From an uncultured Caulobacterales bacterium (GTDB lineage Bacteria > Pseudomonadota > Alphaproteobacteria > Caulobacterales > Caulobacteraceae), in NCBI GenBank assembly GCA_903889785.1, contig CAISYT010000049.1, forward strand, positions 1 through 19,129: 19,129 nucleotides of DNA, read 5' to 3'. The translations under genes were made by a program, and so were the position numbers. The notes below the pieces were generated by a model. It saw only the letters and a program-made list of their open reading frames with translations. It did no database searches and was not told the DNA's origin. Positions 1 through 7,377 of this stretch are shown piece by piece (the first letter of the stretch is position 1; each line of letters starts with the position of its first letter).

Positions 1-4
1 ACAT

Positions 5-928
5 CTACGGCGGCGGCCAGTGAAACACCTCGGCCTGATTCTCCAGACTGTAGAAGTCCGCCGACAGTTCCTGCAGGGCGCGCTCAGCAATCGTCTGGGG
101 TGACCAGCCGTTTTCCTCGGTCACGCTACGCAAGGGCCGTGGCTGGCTCATCAGAATGATCTCATTGCCTCGCGCAACGAACACCTGGCCGGTCACGGCC
201 TTGGCGGCCGGTGAGGCCAGGGTCACGGCCAGCTGGGCGACCTGCTCGGGCCGCATGCGCGAACGCATCTGCTCGACCCACTGGGCGGTGGCCTCGTCAG
301 CCTGATCTAGCGGGATGGTGTCAATCATGCGGGTCCAGGCAAACGGCGAAACGACGTTGCTCCGCACGCCCTTGAACTTGCCCTCTATCGCCAGGATACG
401 TGACAGCCCCGCCACGCCCATCTTGGCCGCCGCATAGTTAGCCTGCCCGGCCTGGCCGATTAGGCCGCTGGTGGAACTGAAGAAGACGAAAGCGCCTTCG
501 CCCTGATCCCGAAAATGGCCCACAGCGGCACGGGCCAGGTTAAAGGCACCGCCTAGGTGCACGGCCAGCACCGCGTCCCAGTCCTGCGGATCCATCTTGT
601 GGAACATGCCGTCGCGCAGAAAGCCGGCTGGATTAATTACAGAATAAAGGCCGCCAAATTCATCGACAGCCTGCTCGACCATTCGCGCGGCCGCCGCGCG
701 GTCGGCCACGCTGTCGGTATTGGCTACCGCACGCCCGCCAGCGGCGATAATTTCGGCAACGGTCTGGTGCGCCGGCCCTTCGCTCGCTCCCTGACCCGAA
801 ACGGCCACGCCCAAGTCGTTGACCACGACACAGGCCCCCTGGGCCGCGGCCAGCAGGGCGCAGGCCTTGCCGATGCCGCCGCCCGCCCCGGTGACCAGAA
901 CCACCTTGCCTTCGAGAACGCCTGTCAT
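5..928 (-). CDS. SDR-family oxidoreductase, MFE-2 hydroxyacyl-CoA dehydrogenase-like
   Basis: A 307-residue NAD(P)-dependent short-chain dehydrogenase, probably cytoplasmic and soluble. The Rossmann glycine motif TGAGGGIG lies at residues 13-20, followed by VVVNDLG, which ends strand beta-2 and suggests NAD preference. The serine cluster SSTSG is at 151-155 and the catalytic pair Y165/K169 sits in YAAAK. The expected NNAG stretch reads NPAG (99-102). The insert after the NDLG strand and the later FLRDGMFHKM segment resemble the (3R)-hydroxyacyl-CoA dehydrogenase domain of peroxisomal multifunctional enzyme 2, so an acyl-CoA substrate is a reasonable inference. The MaoC hydratase and SCP2 domains of full MFE-2 are absent. 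A strong ribosome site, GGGAGGG (933-939 on the opposite strand), fixes the ATG. The exact substrate cannot be read from the sequence. Confidence 0.9.
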   Translation of the reverse strand: MTGVLEGKVVLVTGAGGGIGKACALLAAAQGACVVVNDLGVAVSGQGASEGPAHQTVAEIIAAGGRAVANTDSVADRAAAARMVEQAVDEFGGLYSVINPAGFLRDGMFHKMDPQDWDAVLAVHLGGAFNLARAAVGHFRDQGEGAFVFFSSTSGLIGQAGQANYAAAKMGVAGLSRILAIEGKFKGVRSNVVSPFAWTRMIDTIPLDQADEATAQWVEQMRSRMRPEQVAQLAVTLASPAAKAVTGQVFVARGNEIILMSQPRPLRSVTEENGWSPQTIAERALQELSADFYSLENQAEVFHWPPP

Positions 929-1124
929 GAATCCCTCCCAAATATGCGAAAGTTGCCGCTAAGCGGCGTCATGGTTCGTTGGAATTCAGCTAAACTGCCC
1001 AGCGCGGTCACAACCGAAGATCGCAGCCGTTTCCAAAAGCCTCTGGACGCAGCGTGATTGAATAGTCGAAAATCGCCTGCTGCATTTCGATGCCCAGACA
1101 AATCCCGCCTACAAAGATATCCGC

Positions 1125-1130
1125 AAAGGA
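1125..1130 (+). promoter_or_regulatory. ribosome binding site deciding the HbpS-like start
   Basis: AAAGGA lies 7 bases before the ATG at 1138. It supports that start over the upstream in-frame ATG at 1090. Confidence 0.7.
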
Positions 1131-1137
1131 TCACCTC

Positions 1138-1671
1138 ATGAAACTTATTCCGACCCTCGCTTGCCTCAGCGGTGCCGTGATGCTGGCCGGAGCCGCCATG
1201 GCCCAGGCACCCGCAACCCCGGCTGCGCCCCGCCCCGCAGGCTTGGCCCCGCCCGCCCGCGGCCCCAGCCTGGCCCTATCTATGGAAGCTGCGCAGGAGG
1301 CCCTGGCGGTTTGCGACAAGGCCGGGTTCAAGGTCAGCGCGACCGTACTGGACTCGGCAGGCATTCAGAAAGTGCTGCTGGCCGCCGATGGTGCCGGGAT
1401 GCGACCGGTCACGTCTTCGACCGCCAAGGCGCTGAATGTGATCAAGACCGGCCACGCCTCGTCGGTATCGCAGGCCCAGGCCGAAAAGGACCCGGCCTAT
1501 GCGGCCGAGGTCGCTAAGGACGCGACCCAGATGGCCCGCGCCGGTGCCGTGCCCCTGATGGTCGGTGGTACGCTGATCGGTGCCATCGGCGTTGGCGGTG
1601 CCAACCCCAGCACTCAAGACGAGACCTGCGCCAAGGCCGGTGCCGACAAGATCGCGGCGCGACTGAACTAG
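1138..1671 (+). CDS. secreted GlcG/HbpS-family (DUF336) heme-binding-like protein
   Basis: A 177-residue protein with an N-terminal signal peptide: a hydrophobic core at about residues 3-20 and an AMA-Q cleavage site after residue 22. A Pro/Ala-rich linker to about residue 42 is followed by the compact GlcG/HbpS fold. The family hallmark near the C-terminus is GGTLIGAIGVGG, and the N-terminal helix contains LSMEAAQEAL. The family includes Streptomyces HbpS, which binds heme or iron, and GlcG-like proteins of unknown role. A periplasmic, possibly heme-, cobalamin- or ligand-binding role is inferred. I chose the ATG at 1138 over an in-frame ATG 48 bases upstream because AAAGGA lies at 1125-1130 with correct spacing and the signal peptide begins cleanly there. 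It is divergent from the SDR gene and convergent with the transporter gene. Confidence 0.87.
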   Translation: MKLIPTLACLSGAVMLAGAAMAQAPATPAAPRPAGLAPPARGPSLALSMEAAQEALAVCDKAGFKVSATVLDSAGIQKVLLAADGAGMRPVTSSTAKALNVIKTGHASSVSQAQAEKDPAYAAEVAKDATQMARAGAVPLMVGGTLIGAIGVGGANPSTQDETCAKAGADKIAARLN

Positions 1672-1672
1672 G

Positions 1673-2710
1673 CTACTGCTCCACAGCCTTCGCCGCGTCA
1701 GTATCGACCGGGGCGAGGGCGGCGGCGATGCGCTCGCCTTCCGCCGCATAGCGCCGCGCCAACACCGCACACAGCATCAGTTGCATCTGGTGGAACAGCA
1801 TCAACGGCAGGATGATCGCCCCCACCATCGGGGCTGGAAACAGAACCCCCGCCATAGGCACGCCAGAGGCCAGGGTTTTCTTACTGCCGCAGAACACGAT
1901 CGAGATCTGGTCCTCGCGTGAGAAACCCAGCGCCTTGCCGGCGACAGTGGTCGCGACCACCACCACTGCCAAGATAACAACATCGATGATCAGTACGGCC
2001 ATGAAGTCCTGACCGGTCAGCTTGTGCCAGATGCCCTCGACCACAGCCGCGCTAAAGGCGGTGTAGATCACCAGCAGGATCGACGTCCGGTCGACCATGG
2101 CGACCTGTTTTTTAAACCGGTTGAGAAAGCCCACCAGCAACGGCCGGCACAGGTGCCCGGCGATGAATGGAAGCAATAGCTGCTCGGCGATACTCTTGAT
2201 CGCATCGGCTGCGCCGGCACCGTTGCCGCCTACCCCGCCGCCTGTGCTCAGAAAAATGCCGACGAAGGCCGGTGTGATGAACACGCCCAGGATGTTCGAC
2301 AGGGTGGCGCTGCAAATTGCCGCCGGCAGGTTGCCGCCCGCGATGGCCGTGAACGCAATCGAAGACTGCACGGTGGAGGGAAGCAGGCAGAGGAACACCA
2401 CGCCCGCGAGGATCGTCGGGTTGACGAACGATTCGATCAGCGCCCGCGCACCCAGACCCAGCAGGGGAAACAGGATAAAGGTGCTCGCCAGGACCAGCAG
2501 GTGCAGGCGCCAGTGGCCGATGCCCGAAAATACCGCCTCACGCGATAGCTTGGCACCGTGGGTAAAGAACAACAGGCCGATCGCGAAGTCGGTGACATAA
2601 CCCATAAAATGGGCGAACGCACCACGGCACGGCAGGAAGCTGGCCAGCAGGACGACACTGACCAGAACGACCAGAAGGGGGTCGAGGACTTTGAATACGC
2701 GCTGCAACAT
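1673..2710 (-). CDS. bile acid:sodium symporter family protein (YfeH/SLC10A7 type)
   Basis: A 345-residue polytopic inner-membrane protein with about ten hydrophobic segments spread from residue 10 to 320. Recognisable family stretches are GLLFFTHGAKLSREA near residue 46, the polar-interrupted LPSTVQSSIAFTAIAGGN near 110, and FCGSKKTLASGVPMAGVLF near 275. These match the SBF-like branch that contains E. coli YfeH and human SLC10A7 rather than the classical bile-acid carriers. The transported solute is unknown for most members. The length fits the family (about 320-340). The ATG is preceded by a GGCGGG ribosome site 9 bases or less away. The C-terminal tail after about residue 318 is soluble. 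The gene ends one base after the convergent HbpS-like gene, so the two share a terminator region. Confidence 0.9.
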   Translation of the reverse strand: MLQRVFKVLDPLLVVLVSVVLLASFLPCRGAFAHFMGYVTDFAIGLLFFTHGAKLSREAVFSGIGHWRLHLLVLASTFILFPLLGLGARALIESFVNPTILAGVVFLCLLPSTVQSSIAFTAIAGGNLPAAICSATLSNILGVFITPAFVGIFLSTGGGVGGNGAGAADAIKSIAEQLLLPFIAGHLCRPLLVGFLNRFKKQVAMVDRTSILLVIYTAFSAAVVEGIWHKLTGQDFMAVLIIDVVILAVVVVATTVAGKALGFSREDQISIVFCGSKKTLASGVPMAGVLFPAPMVGAIILPLMLFHQMQLMLCAVLARRYAAEGERIAAALAPVDTDAAKAVEQ

Positions 2711-2719
2711 TACCCGCCT

Positions 2720-2851
2720 CTAGACCGAATAGCCGTAGGGATTGATCAAGATCGGCACGTTGTAAGGTGCCAGCGCGTTGCCGCCACCAAGCCAGTCGCA
2801 ACGCGCCATCGCGCGCCGTCCTGCCTCAGCTTCAGCCGGGATCACAAGCAT
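2720..2851 (-). CDS. possible small ORF, 43 codons, C-terminus resembling HIU hydrolase tail
   Basis: A short reading frame with ATG at 2851, weakly supported by GGTGG 8 bases upstream. It ends 9 bases before the transporter start. Its C-terminal half reads DWLGGGNALAP, then YNVPILINPYGYSV and stop. That last stretch aligns by eye with the conserved end of 5-hydroxyisourate hydrolases/transthyretin-like proteins (pattern YHVPLLLSPxGYS followed by TYRGS), but the terminal TYRGS signature is missing and the upstream residues do not match that family. It may be a genuine leader-like small gene, a decayed remnant or chance. An in-frame stop at 2882-2884 limits any upstream extension to about ten residues. 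Confidence 0.3.
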   Translation of the reverse strand: MLVIPAEAEAGRRAMARCDWLGGGNALAPYNVPILINPYGYSV

Positions 2852-2985
2852 ATGAGGGCCACCATTGCGTTTCCGTGCGGCCTAGGTTTGCATAGGGGTA
2901 CCGCTTTGAGCGACATCGGCGAGGATATTATTTCACAAAAGACTTTCCTGCTTGGCGAGTGAACGACCCTGCTAAAGGTACGAGC

Positions 2986-4569
2986 ATGCTTCATTCCACA
3001 CGCAGCCGCCGCGGCATGGCCGTTTCCCCGCATCACCTGGCCAGTCAGGCTGGGCTTCGTGTGCTGCAGGATGGCGGGACGGCGGTAGACGCCGCCGTCG
3101 CCATCGCCGCTGCCATTGCGGTGGTCTACCCGCACATGAACAGCCTTGGTGGCGACAGCTTTTGGATCCTCTCCCAACCCGGGCGTGCGCCAGTAGCGAT
3201 CGACGCCTGCGGCAGGGCCGGCGGCAGCGTCGACCTCGACCTCTACCGCAAGGCTGGTTTAGTGGCGGTTCCAAGCCGCGGCCCCCTTGCGGCCAACACG
3301 GTTGCCGGAACCCTCTCGGGCTGGCAGGCCATGCTAGCAACCGGACCTAGCCGCCTGCCTCTGGCGCGCCTTTTGGAAGACGCCATCACGCACGCGCGCG
3401 ATGGGGTGGTGCTGACCTCGGGATTCGAGGAAACGCTGGGCGCGAAGCGCGCCGAACTGGAAACCGTGTCCGGATTCGCCGATTTATACCTGCCTGGCGG
3501 CAATACCCCCTCGGCGGGCGAAATTCTGAAACAGCCTGCCCTGGCGCGGACCCTGGACCGCCTCGCCGCCGATGGCCTGGACAGCTTCTATCGCGGTGCA
3601 CTGGCCCGCGATCTGGCTGCCGATCTTAAAGCCGCCGGTTCGCCCGTGACGCTTGCGGACCTGCAGGCGCATCAGAGCTGGACCGGCGTACCCCTTAAAT
3701 TGCGCCTGACCGGGGCCAACCTGTTCAATATGGTGCCGCCGACACAGGGCCTCGCTTCGCTGATGATCCTGGGGCTGTTTGAGCGGCTGGGCGTGGGTGT
3801 GGCTGAAGGGTTCGACCATGTGCATGGCCTGGTGGAAGCCACAAAACAGGCCTTCATTGTGCGCGACCGTTATGTCGGCGACCCGACCTATATGCAGATC
3901 GATCCGCAGGCCTTCTTAGACGACAGCATCGCCCTAGACGCCATGGCTGCGAAGGTGGACATGGCACGCGCCCTTCCCTGGCCACAGCCGGCGGCGACCG
4001 GTGATACGGTTTGGTTTGGGGCTATCGACAGCGAAGGCTGCGCCATCAGTGCAATTCAGAGCACCTATTTCGAATTCGGCGCGGGGGTTGTGCTGCCTCA
4101 GAGCGGCATCGTTTGGCAAAACCGCGGCTCGAGTTTCAAGCTGACAGAAGGCGGCTGGAATGCGCTCAAGCCCGGCCGCAAGCCGTTCCAAACCCTCAAT
4201 CCCGCCTTGGCCCGTTTCGATGACGGCCGGACAATGGTCTACGGCACCATGGGTGGAGAGGGCCAACCCCAGACCCAGGCTGCCGTGTTCAGCCGTTACG
4301 CGATGTATGGCCAGGGTCTGCAACAGGCCGTGACTGCGCCCCGCTGGCTGCTTGGCAAGACCTGGGGTGCAGAAAGCGTCACCCTGAAACTCGAGGACCG
4401 CTTCGATATGAGCGTCATCGCCGCCCTGAAGACTGCTGGCCACGACACAGAGATGATGGCTCCGTTCACCTCGACCATGGGCCACGCCGGGGCCTTGGTC
4501 CGCCACGCTGACGGAACCTTGGAAGGTGCCGCCGATCCGCGAAGCGACGGGTCCGTCGCCGCCTGGTGA
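2986..4569 (+). CDS. gamma-glutamyltransferase-family hydrolase, HpxW (oxamate amidohydrolase)-like
   Basis: A 527-residue Ntn-hydrolase precursor. The N-terminus (MAVSPHHLASQAG, GGTAVDAAVA, YPHMNSLGGDSFW) matches the gamma-glutamyltransferase-like amidohydrolase branch that includes oxamate amidohydrolase HpxW rather than periplasmic GGT. The expected self-cleavage/nucleophile threonine is T341 in GDTVWFGAIDSEG, with the oxyanion glycine pair in TMGGEGQPQTQ at about 421-431. No signal peptide is seen, so it is probably cytoplasmic, unlike true GGT. I prefer the ATG at 2986 because AAAGG (2974-2978) precedes it by 7 bases; an in-frame GTG at 2959 would add 9 residues but has no clear ribosome site. 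Substrate is uncertain: an amide or gamma-glutamyl compound. It is divergent from the transporter and no other purine-degradation gene is evident. Confidence 0.88.
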   Translation: MLHSTRSRRGMAVSPHHLASQAGLRVLQDGGTAVDAAVAIAAAIAVVYPHMNSLGGDSFWILSQPGRAPVAIDACGRAGGSVDLDLYRKAGLVAVPSRGPLAANTVAGTLSGWQAMLATGPSRLPLARLLEDAITHARDGVVLTSGFEETLGAKRAELETVSGFADLYLPGGNTPSAGEILKQPALARTLDRLAADGLDSFYRGALARDLAADLKAAGSPVTLADLQAHQSWTGVPLKLRLTGANLFNMVPPTQGLASLMILGLFERLGVGVAEGFDHVHGLVEATKQAFIVRDRYVGDPTYMQIDPQAFLDDSIALDAMAAKVDMARALPWPQPAATGDTVWFGAIDSEGCAISAIQSTYFEFGAGVVLPQSGIVWQNRGSSFKLTEGGWNALKPGRKPFQTLNPALARFDDGRTMVYGTMGGEGQPQTQAAVFSRYAMYGQGLQQAVTAPRWLLGKTWGAESVTLKLEDRFDMSVIAALKTAGHDTEMMAPFTSTMGHAGALVRHADGTLEGAADPRSDGSVAAW

Positions 4570-4718
4570 GGCCAATCACCGCAGTGCGCGGACCTCACGT
4601 CGGCTGGGGCAAGTTGGAGCGCCGGGCGACGGTTACCGCGCGGGTCTAGGCTATTCCCAAAGCGCGACGATGCTGAAGCCTGGGGATGTTGCGGGCGGGG
4701 CGCAGACTTGGCCTCGCC

Positions 4719-5471
4719 CTAGCACAAGGTCGCCTGGAACAGTGCCGCGAGCTCGGTCCAGTGTCGTTCGGCGGCGGCTTCATTGAACACTGAGAAGTCG
4801 GGCATGGTCCAACCGTGCGATACACCCGCGTAAATTTCGCAGCGATGGTCGACCCCAGCGGCAGTAAAGGCCGCCTCAAGCTTTTCCGCCATTTCAGGCG
4901 GATAACTCGCATCATTATCAGCACCCGCAACATAGACGCGGGCTCTGATCGTCGGGGCCATCAGGTGCGGACTGTTCTCGGCATCGGTCGCAAGGCGTCC
5001 GCCGTGGAAACTCGCTGCCGCCGCAATGCGGTCAGGATAGGTCCCGGCGGCGGAAAGGGCCATGCCGCCCCCCATGCAGTAGCCAGTGACCCCGATCGCC
5101 TTGCCGCGCACGTCGGACCGACTGTCGATGTGGTCGATGAAAGAATGGGTGTCCTGCGAGGCCCTTTTATTGTCGGTCGAGGCAAACAAGGGCATCAGCG
5201 CCGCGCGGCCTTCGGGGCTGGCGAACGCGACGTTAGGGTCCATCTCTGCATAGGCACCGGCCCGATAAAATAGATCCGGCAGCAGGACCACATAACCCAG
5301 GTCCGCTAGTCTTTGGCCCATACCCAGCAGGGCCGGGCGGATCGCCAGCCCGTCCATGTAGAAGATAACCGCGGGCCAGGGGCCCGTGCTCGCCAGGGAT
5401 TCCGAGGGCGTGAACACATGCGTCGGACAATCGCCGTCCTGCGTGCGCAGCGTTATCCGTTCATGCCCCAT
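4719..5471 (-). CDS. dienelactone hydrolase-family protein, cytoplasmic
   Basis: A 250-residue alpha/beta hydrolase of the dienelactone hydrolase type. The triad is readable: C132 in the nucleophile elbow GYCMGG, D185 in VAGADND and H219 in GVSHGW. These enzymes hydrolyse enol-lactones or related esters using a cysteine nucleophile. There is no signal peptide, so it acts in the cytoplasm. The ATG has a GGGAGC ribosome site a few bases upstream. A small phage-motif gene lies 94 bases upstream on the same strand, and the HpxW-like gene converges on its 3' end. A second, exported family member lies at 7378-8292. No other aromatic ring-cleavage gene is nearby, so a role in chlorocatechol degradation cannot be claimed. 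Confidence 0.9.
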   Translation of the reverse strand: MGHERITLRTQDGDCPTHVFTPSESLASTGPWPAVIFYMDGLAIRPALLGMGQRLADLGYVVLLPDLFYRAGAYAEMDPNVAFASPEGRAALMPLFASTDNKRASQDTHSFIDHIDSRSDVRGKAIGVTGYCMGGGMALSAAGTYPDRIAAAASFHGGRLATDAENSPHLMAPTIRARVYVAGADNDASYPPEMAEKLEAAFTAAGVDHRCEIYAGVSHGWTMPDFSVFNEAAAERHWTELAALFQATLC

Positions 5472-5565
5472 GGTCAGCTCCCGTCTATGCCTGGGCGGAT
5501 GCTATGATCTGAACAGCGGCGACAATCAACGCGGCCATCAAGGACGGCCGCAAGGCCGCAACAGC

Positions 5566-5817
5566 CTAGGCGTTCAGACCGCGAATTCCGGCATGGGTGA
5601 CATGAAATTCACCGGTTACCGAAAGCACGATCCAGTCGCCGGGCCGCGCCATGGCCCAGCCAGAGGCGGTAAACACCCGTATATGGCCCATGGGCTCGAC
5701 GATTTGGCCGTCCTCGCCCAGCCAGCAACACAGCTGGGTCCAGTGCTTGTGGTCGTGCGGCGACGGCACCCGTAGGGCGGCACCATGATCGAATGCAGGG
5801 GCTCGAGCCGTTTTCAT
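5566..5817 (-). CDS. small protein with phage-type PGDWI...GEF motif
   Basis: An 83-residue protein. Residues 59-71 read PGDWIVLSVTGEF, the core of a small domain common in tailed-phage and prophage hypothetical proteins, where it usually appears as PGDWI(I/V)xGVxGEFYPC. Here the following YPC is replaced by HVTH. The segment LCCWLGEDGQI at about 29-39, with paired cysteines, resembles the preceding part of the same phage proteins. The role of the domain is unknown. No good ribosome site is visible before the ATG at 5817, so the start is uncertain. It sits alone, divergent from gltX and upstream of a dienelactone hydrolase gene, with no other phage gene in the window, suggesting a domesticated or stray phage gene. 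Confidence 0.6.
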   Translation of the reverse strand: MKTARAPAFDHGAALRVPSPHDHKHWTQLCCWLGEDGQIVEPMGHIRVFTASGWAMARPGDWIVLSVTGEFHVTHAGIRGLNA

Positions 5818-5917
5818 GGAGAGAGTTAAAGACTGCGTCGGTCACCAGAATCTTAAAACCGTCACGCGTTTTGCTTTGCTGGCGATCAGGTGTCGCAACA
5901 TGCTAGAGGCCCAGCTC

Positions 5918-7312
5918 ATGTCCAGCCCCTCAGTCGTCACCCGCATCGCCCCCTCGCCGACGGGCTATATGCACATCGGCACAGCACGCACGGCACTGTT
6001 CAATTATCTGTTCGCCAAGCGGCTGGGCGGTAAATTCCTCATCCGAATCGAGGATACCGACCGGGAACGCTCCACCGAAGGTGCGGTCGCCGCTATATTC
6101 GAGGGCATGGCCTGGCTGGGTTTGGAAGCCGACGAAGAGCCCATCTTCCAAAACACCCGCGCCGACCGGCACCGCGAGGTGGTGGAAGACATGCTGGCCA
6201 GAGGCGGTGCCTACCGCTGCTACATGACAACCGAGGAGTTGGATGTCGAGCGCACCCTGGCGCGCGCTGAAGGCCGTTCTGTGCGTTCGCCCTGGCGTGA
6301 CCATACCGGTATTTTGCCAGACAAGCCCTTCGTTGTTCGGCTGAAGGCCCCGCGCGAAGGCCAGACAGTGCTGCGCGATTTGGTCAAGGGCGACATCGTG
6401 TTTGAGAACAATCAGCTCGATGACCTGATCCTGCTGCGGTCCGATGGCGCTCCGACATACAATCTGGCTGTGGTGGCTGACGATCACGACATGCACGTGA
6501 CCCATGTGATTCGCGGTGACGATCACGTCAGCAACGGCGCGCGCCAAAGCCTGATCTACCAGGCCCTGGGATGGGACCTGCCGGTGTTTGCCCACATTCC
6601 GCTGATCCACGGGCCTGACGGTGCCAAGCTTTCTAAGCGTCACGGAGCCCAGGCCGTGGGGGAATTCGCCGAGATGGGCTACCTGCCCGAGGCGATGCGC
6701 AACTACCTGGCCCGCCTAGGCTGGGGCCACGGCGACGACGAGCTGTTCACCGACCAGCAGGCGGCAGACTGGTTCGATATCAAGGACGTGGTCAGCAGCC
6801 CGGCGCGCCTGGACTGGGACAAGTTGAACTTCATCAACCGGCACTACATCCGCGAAGCGGGCGACCTGCGCCTGGCAGGGCTGATTGCGCCGGTGCTCCA
6901 GGCTCGCGGCATCCAATCCGATGGGGCCTTGCTCAACCGTCTGATCAGCGTGATCCCACTGATCAAGGAAGGGGCTTCGACCCTGATCGAGCTGGCCAAT
7001 CTGGTCGGCTTCGCCTTGACGGCCGATGATGCCCCGCTCGATCCGAAAACGGCGGGCCTGCTGACGGCTGAGGTTTCCGAGCGTCTGGCACGGCTGCGCG
7101 ATACATTGCGCGACGTTGAGGACTGGACCGTCCCGACGCTGGAACAGCTGATCCGAGACTTCGCCGCCGCCGAACAGGTGGGCATCGGCAAGTTCGGCCC
7201 GGCCCTTCGCGGGGTTTTGGGCAAGGGATCGCCTGCCCCAGACCTAGCCAGCACCCTGGTCGCCTTCGGGCGTGAGGGAAGCCTTGCGCGGCTATCGTTC
7301 GCGCTGGACTGA
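5918..7312 (+). CDS. gltX: glutamyl-tRNA synthetase
   Basis: A class I aminoacyl-tRNA synthetase of 464 residues that charges tRNA(Glu), and in many alphaproteobacteria also tRNA(Gln) for the amidotransferase route. The HIGH-type signature is APSPTGYMHIG (residues 11-21) and the KMSKS-type signature is KLSKR (237-241), followed by HGA. The glutamate-binding stretch GAPTYNLAVVADDHDM and the anticodon-binding C-terminus after about 320 are present. The cysteine-rich zinc motif of some GluRS is absent. Starts at 5816 and 5900 are possible in frame; I chose the ATG at 5918 because AGAGG (5905-5909) precedes it by 8 bases and the conserved VVTRIAPSPTG then begins at residue 6, as is normal. Many alphaproteobacteria carry two gltX copies; whether this is the only one cannot be judged. 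Confidence 0.96.
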   Translation: MSSPSVVTRIAPSPTGYMHIGTARTALFNYLFAKRLGGKFLIRIEDTDRERSTEGAVAAIFEGMAWLGLEADEEPIFQNTRADRHREVVEDMLARGGAYRCYMTTEELDVERTLARAEGRSVRSPWRDHTGILPDKPFVVRLKAPREGQTVLRDLVKGDIVFENNQLDDLILLRSDGAPTYNLAVVADDHDMHVTHVIRGDDHVSNGARQSLIYQALGWDLPVFAHIPLIHGPDGAKLSKRHGAQAVGEFAEMGYLPEAMRNYLARLGWGHGDDELFTDQQAADWFDIKDVVSSPARLDWDKLNFINRHYIREAGDLRLAGLIAPVLQARGIQSDGALLNRLISVIPLIKEGASTLIELANLVGFALTADDAPLDPKTAGLLTAEVSERLARLRDTLRDVEDWTVPTLEQLIRDFAAAEQVGIGKFGPALRGVLGKGSPAPDLASTLVAFGREGSLARLSFALD

Positions 7313-7328
7313 TTGCCTTTCAGACAAT

Positions 7329-7360
7329 CGGCTCTCCCCGGCGCGGGCCAGGAAGAGCCG
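7329..7360. terminator. inverted repeat between convergent genes, possible bidirectional terminator
   Basis: CGGCTCT (7329-7335) pairs with AGAGCCG (7354-7360), a perfect 7-bp stem around a GC-rich 18-base loop that can fold further. It lies between the stops of gltX and the convergent dienelactone hydrolase gene. No T-run follows on either side, so it is at best a weak intrinsic terminator. Confidence 0.35.
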
Positions 7361-7377
7361 GTCCTTGGCGGCCGAGG

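Noticed and set aside
2558..2962. Plus-strand ORF of 134 codons across the transporter start
   Set aside because: Overlaps the transporter N-terminus antisense; low-complexity charged sequence and no family resemblance.
4570..4718. Gap between the GGT-family and dienelactone hydrolase genes as a small gene or strong terminator
   Set aside because: Frames through it are extensions of neighbouring shadows; the only inverted repeat (GGGCG at 4698-4702 with CGCCC at 4715-4719) is short and lacks a T-run.
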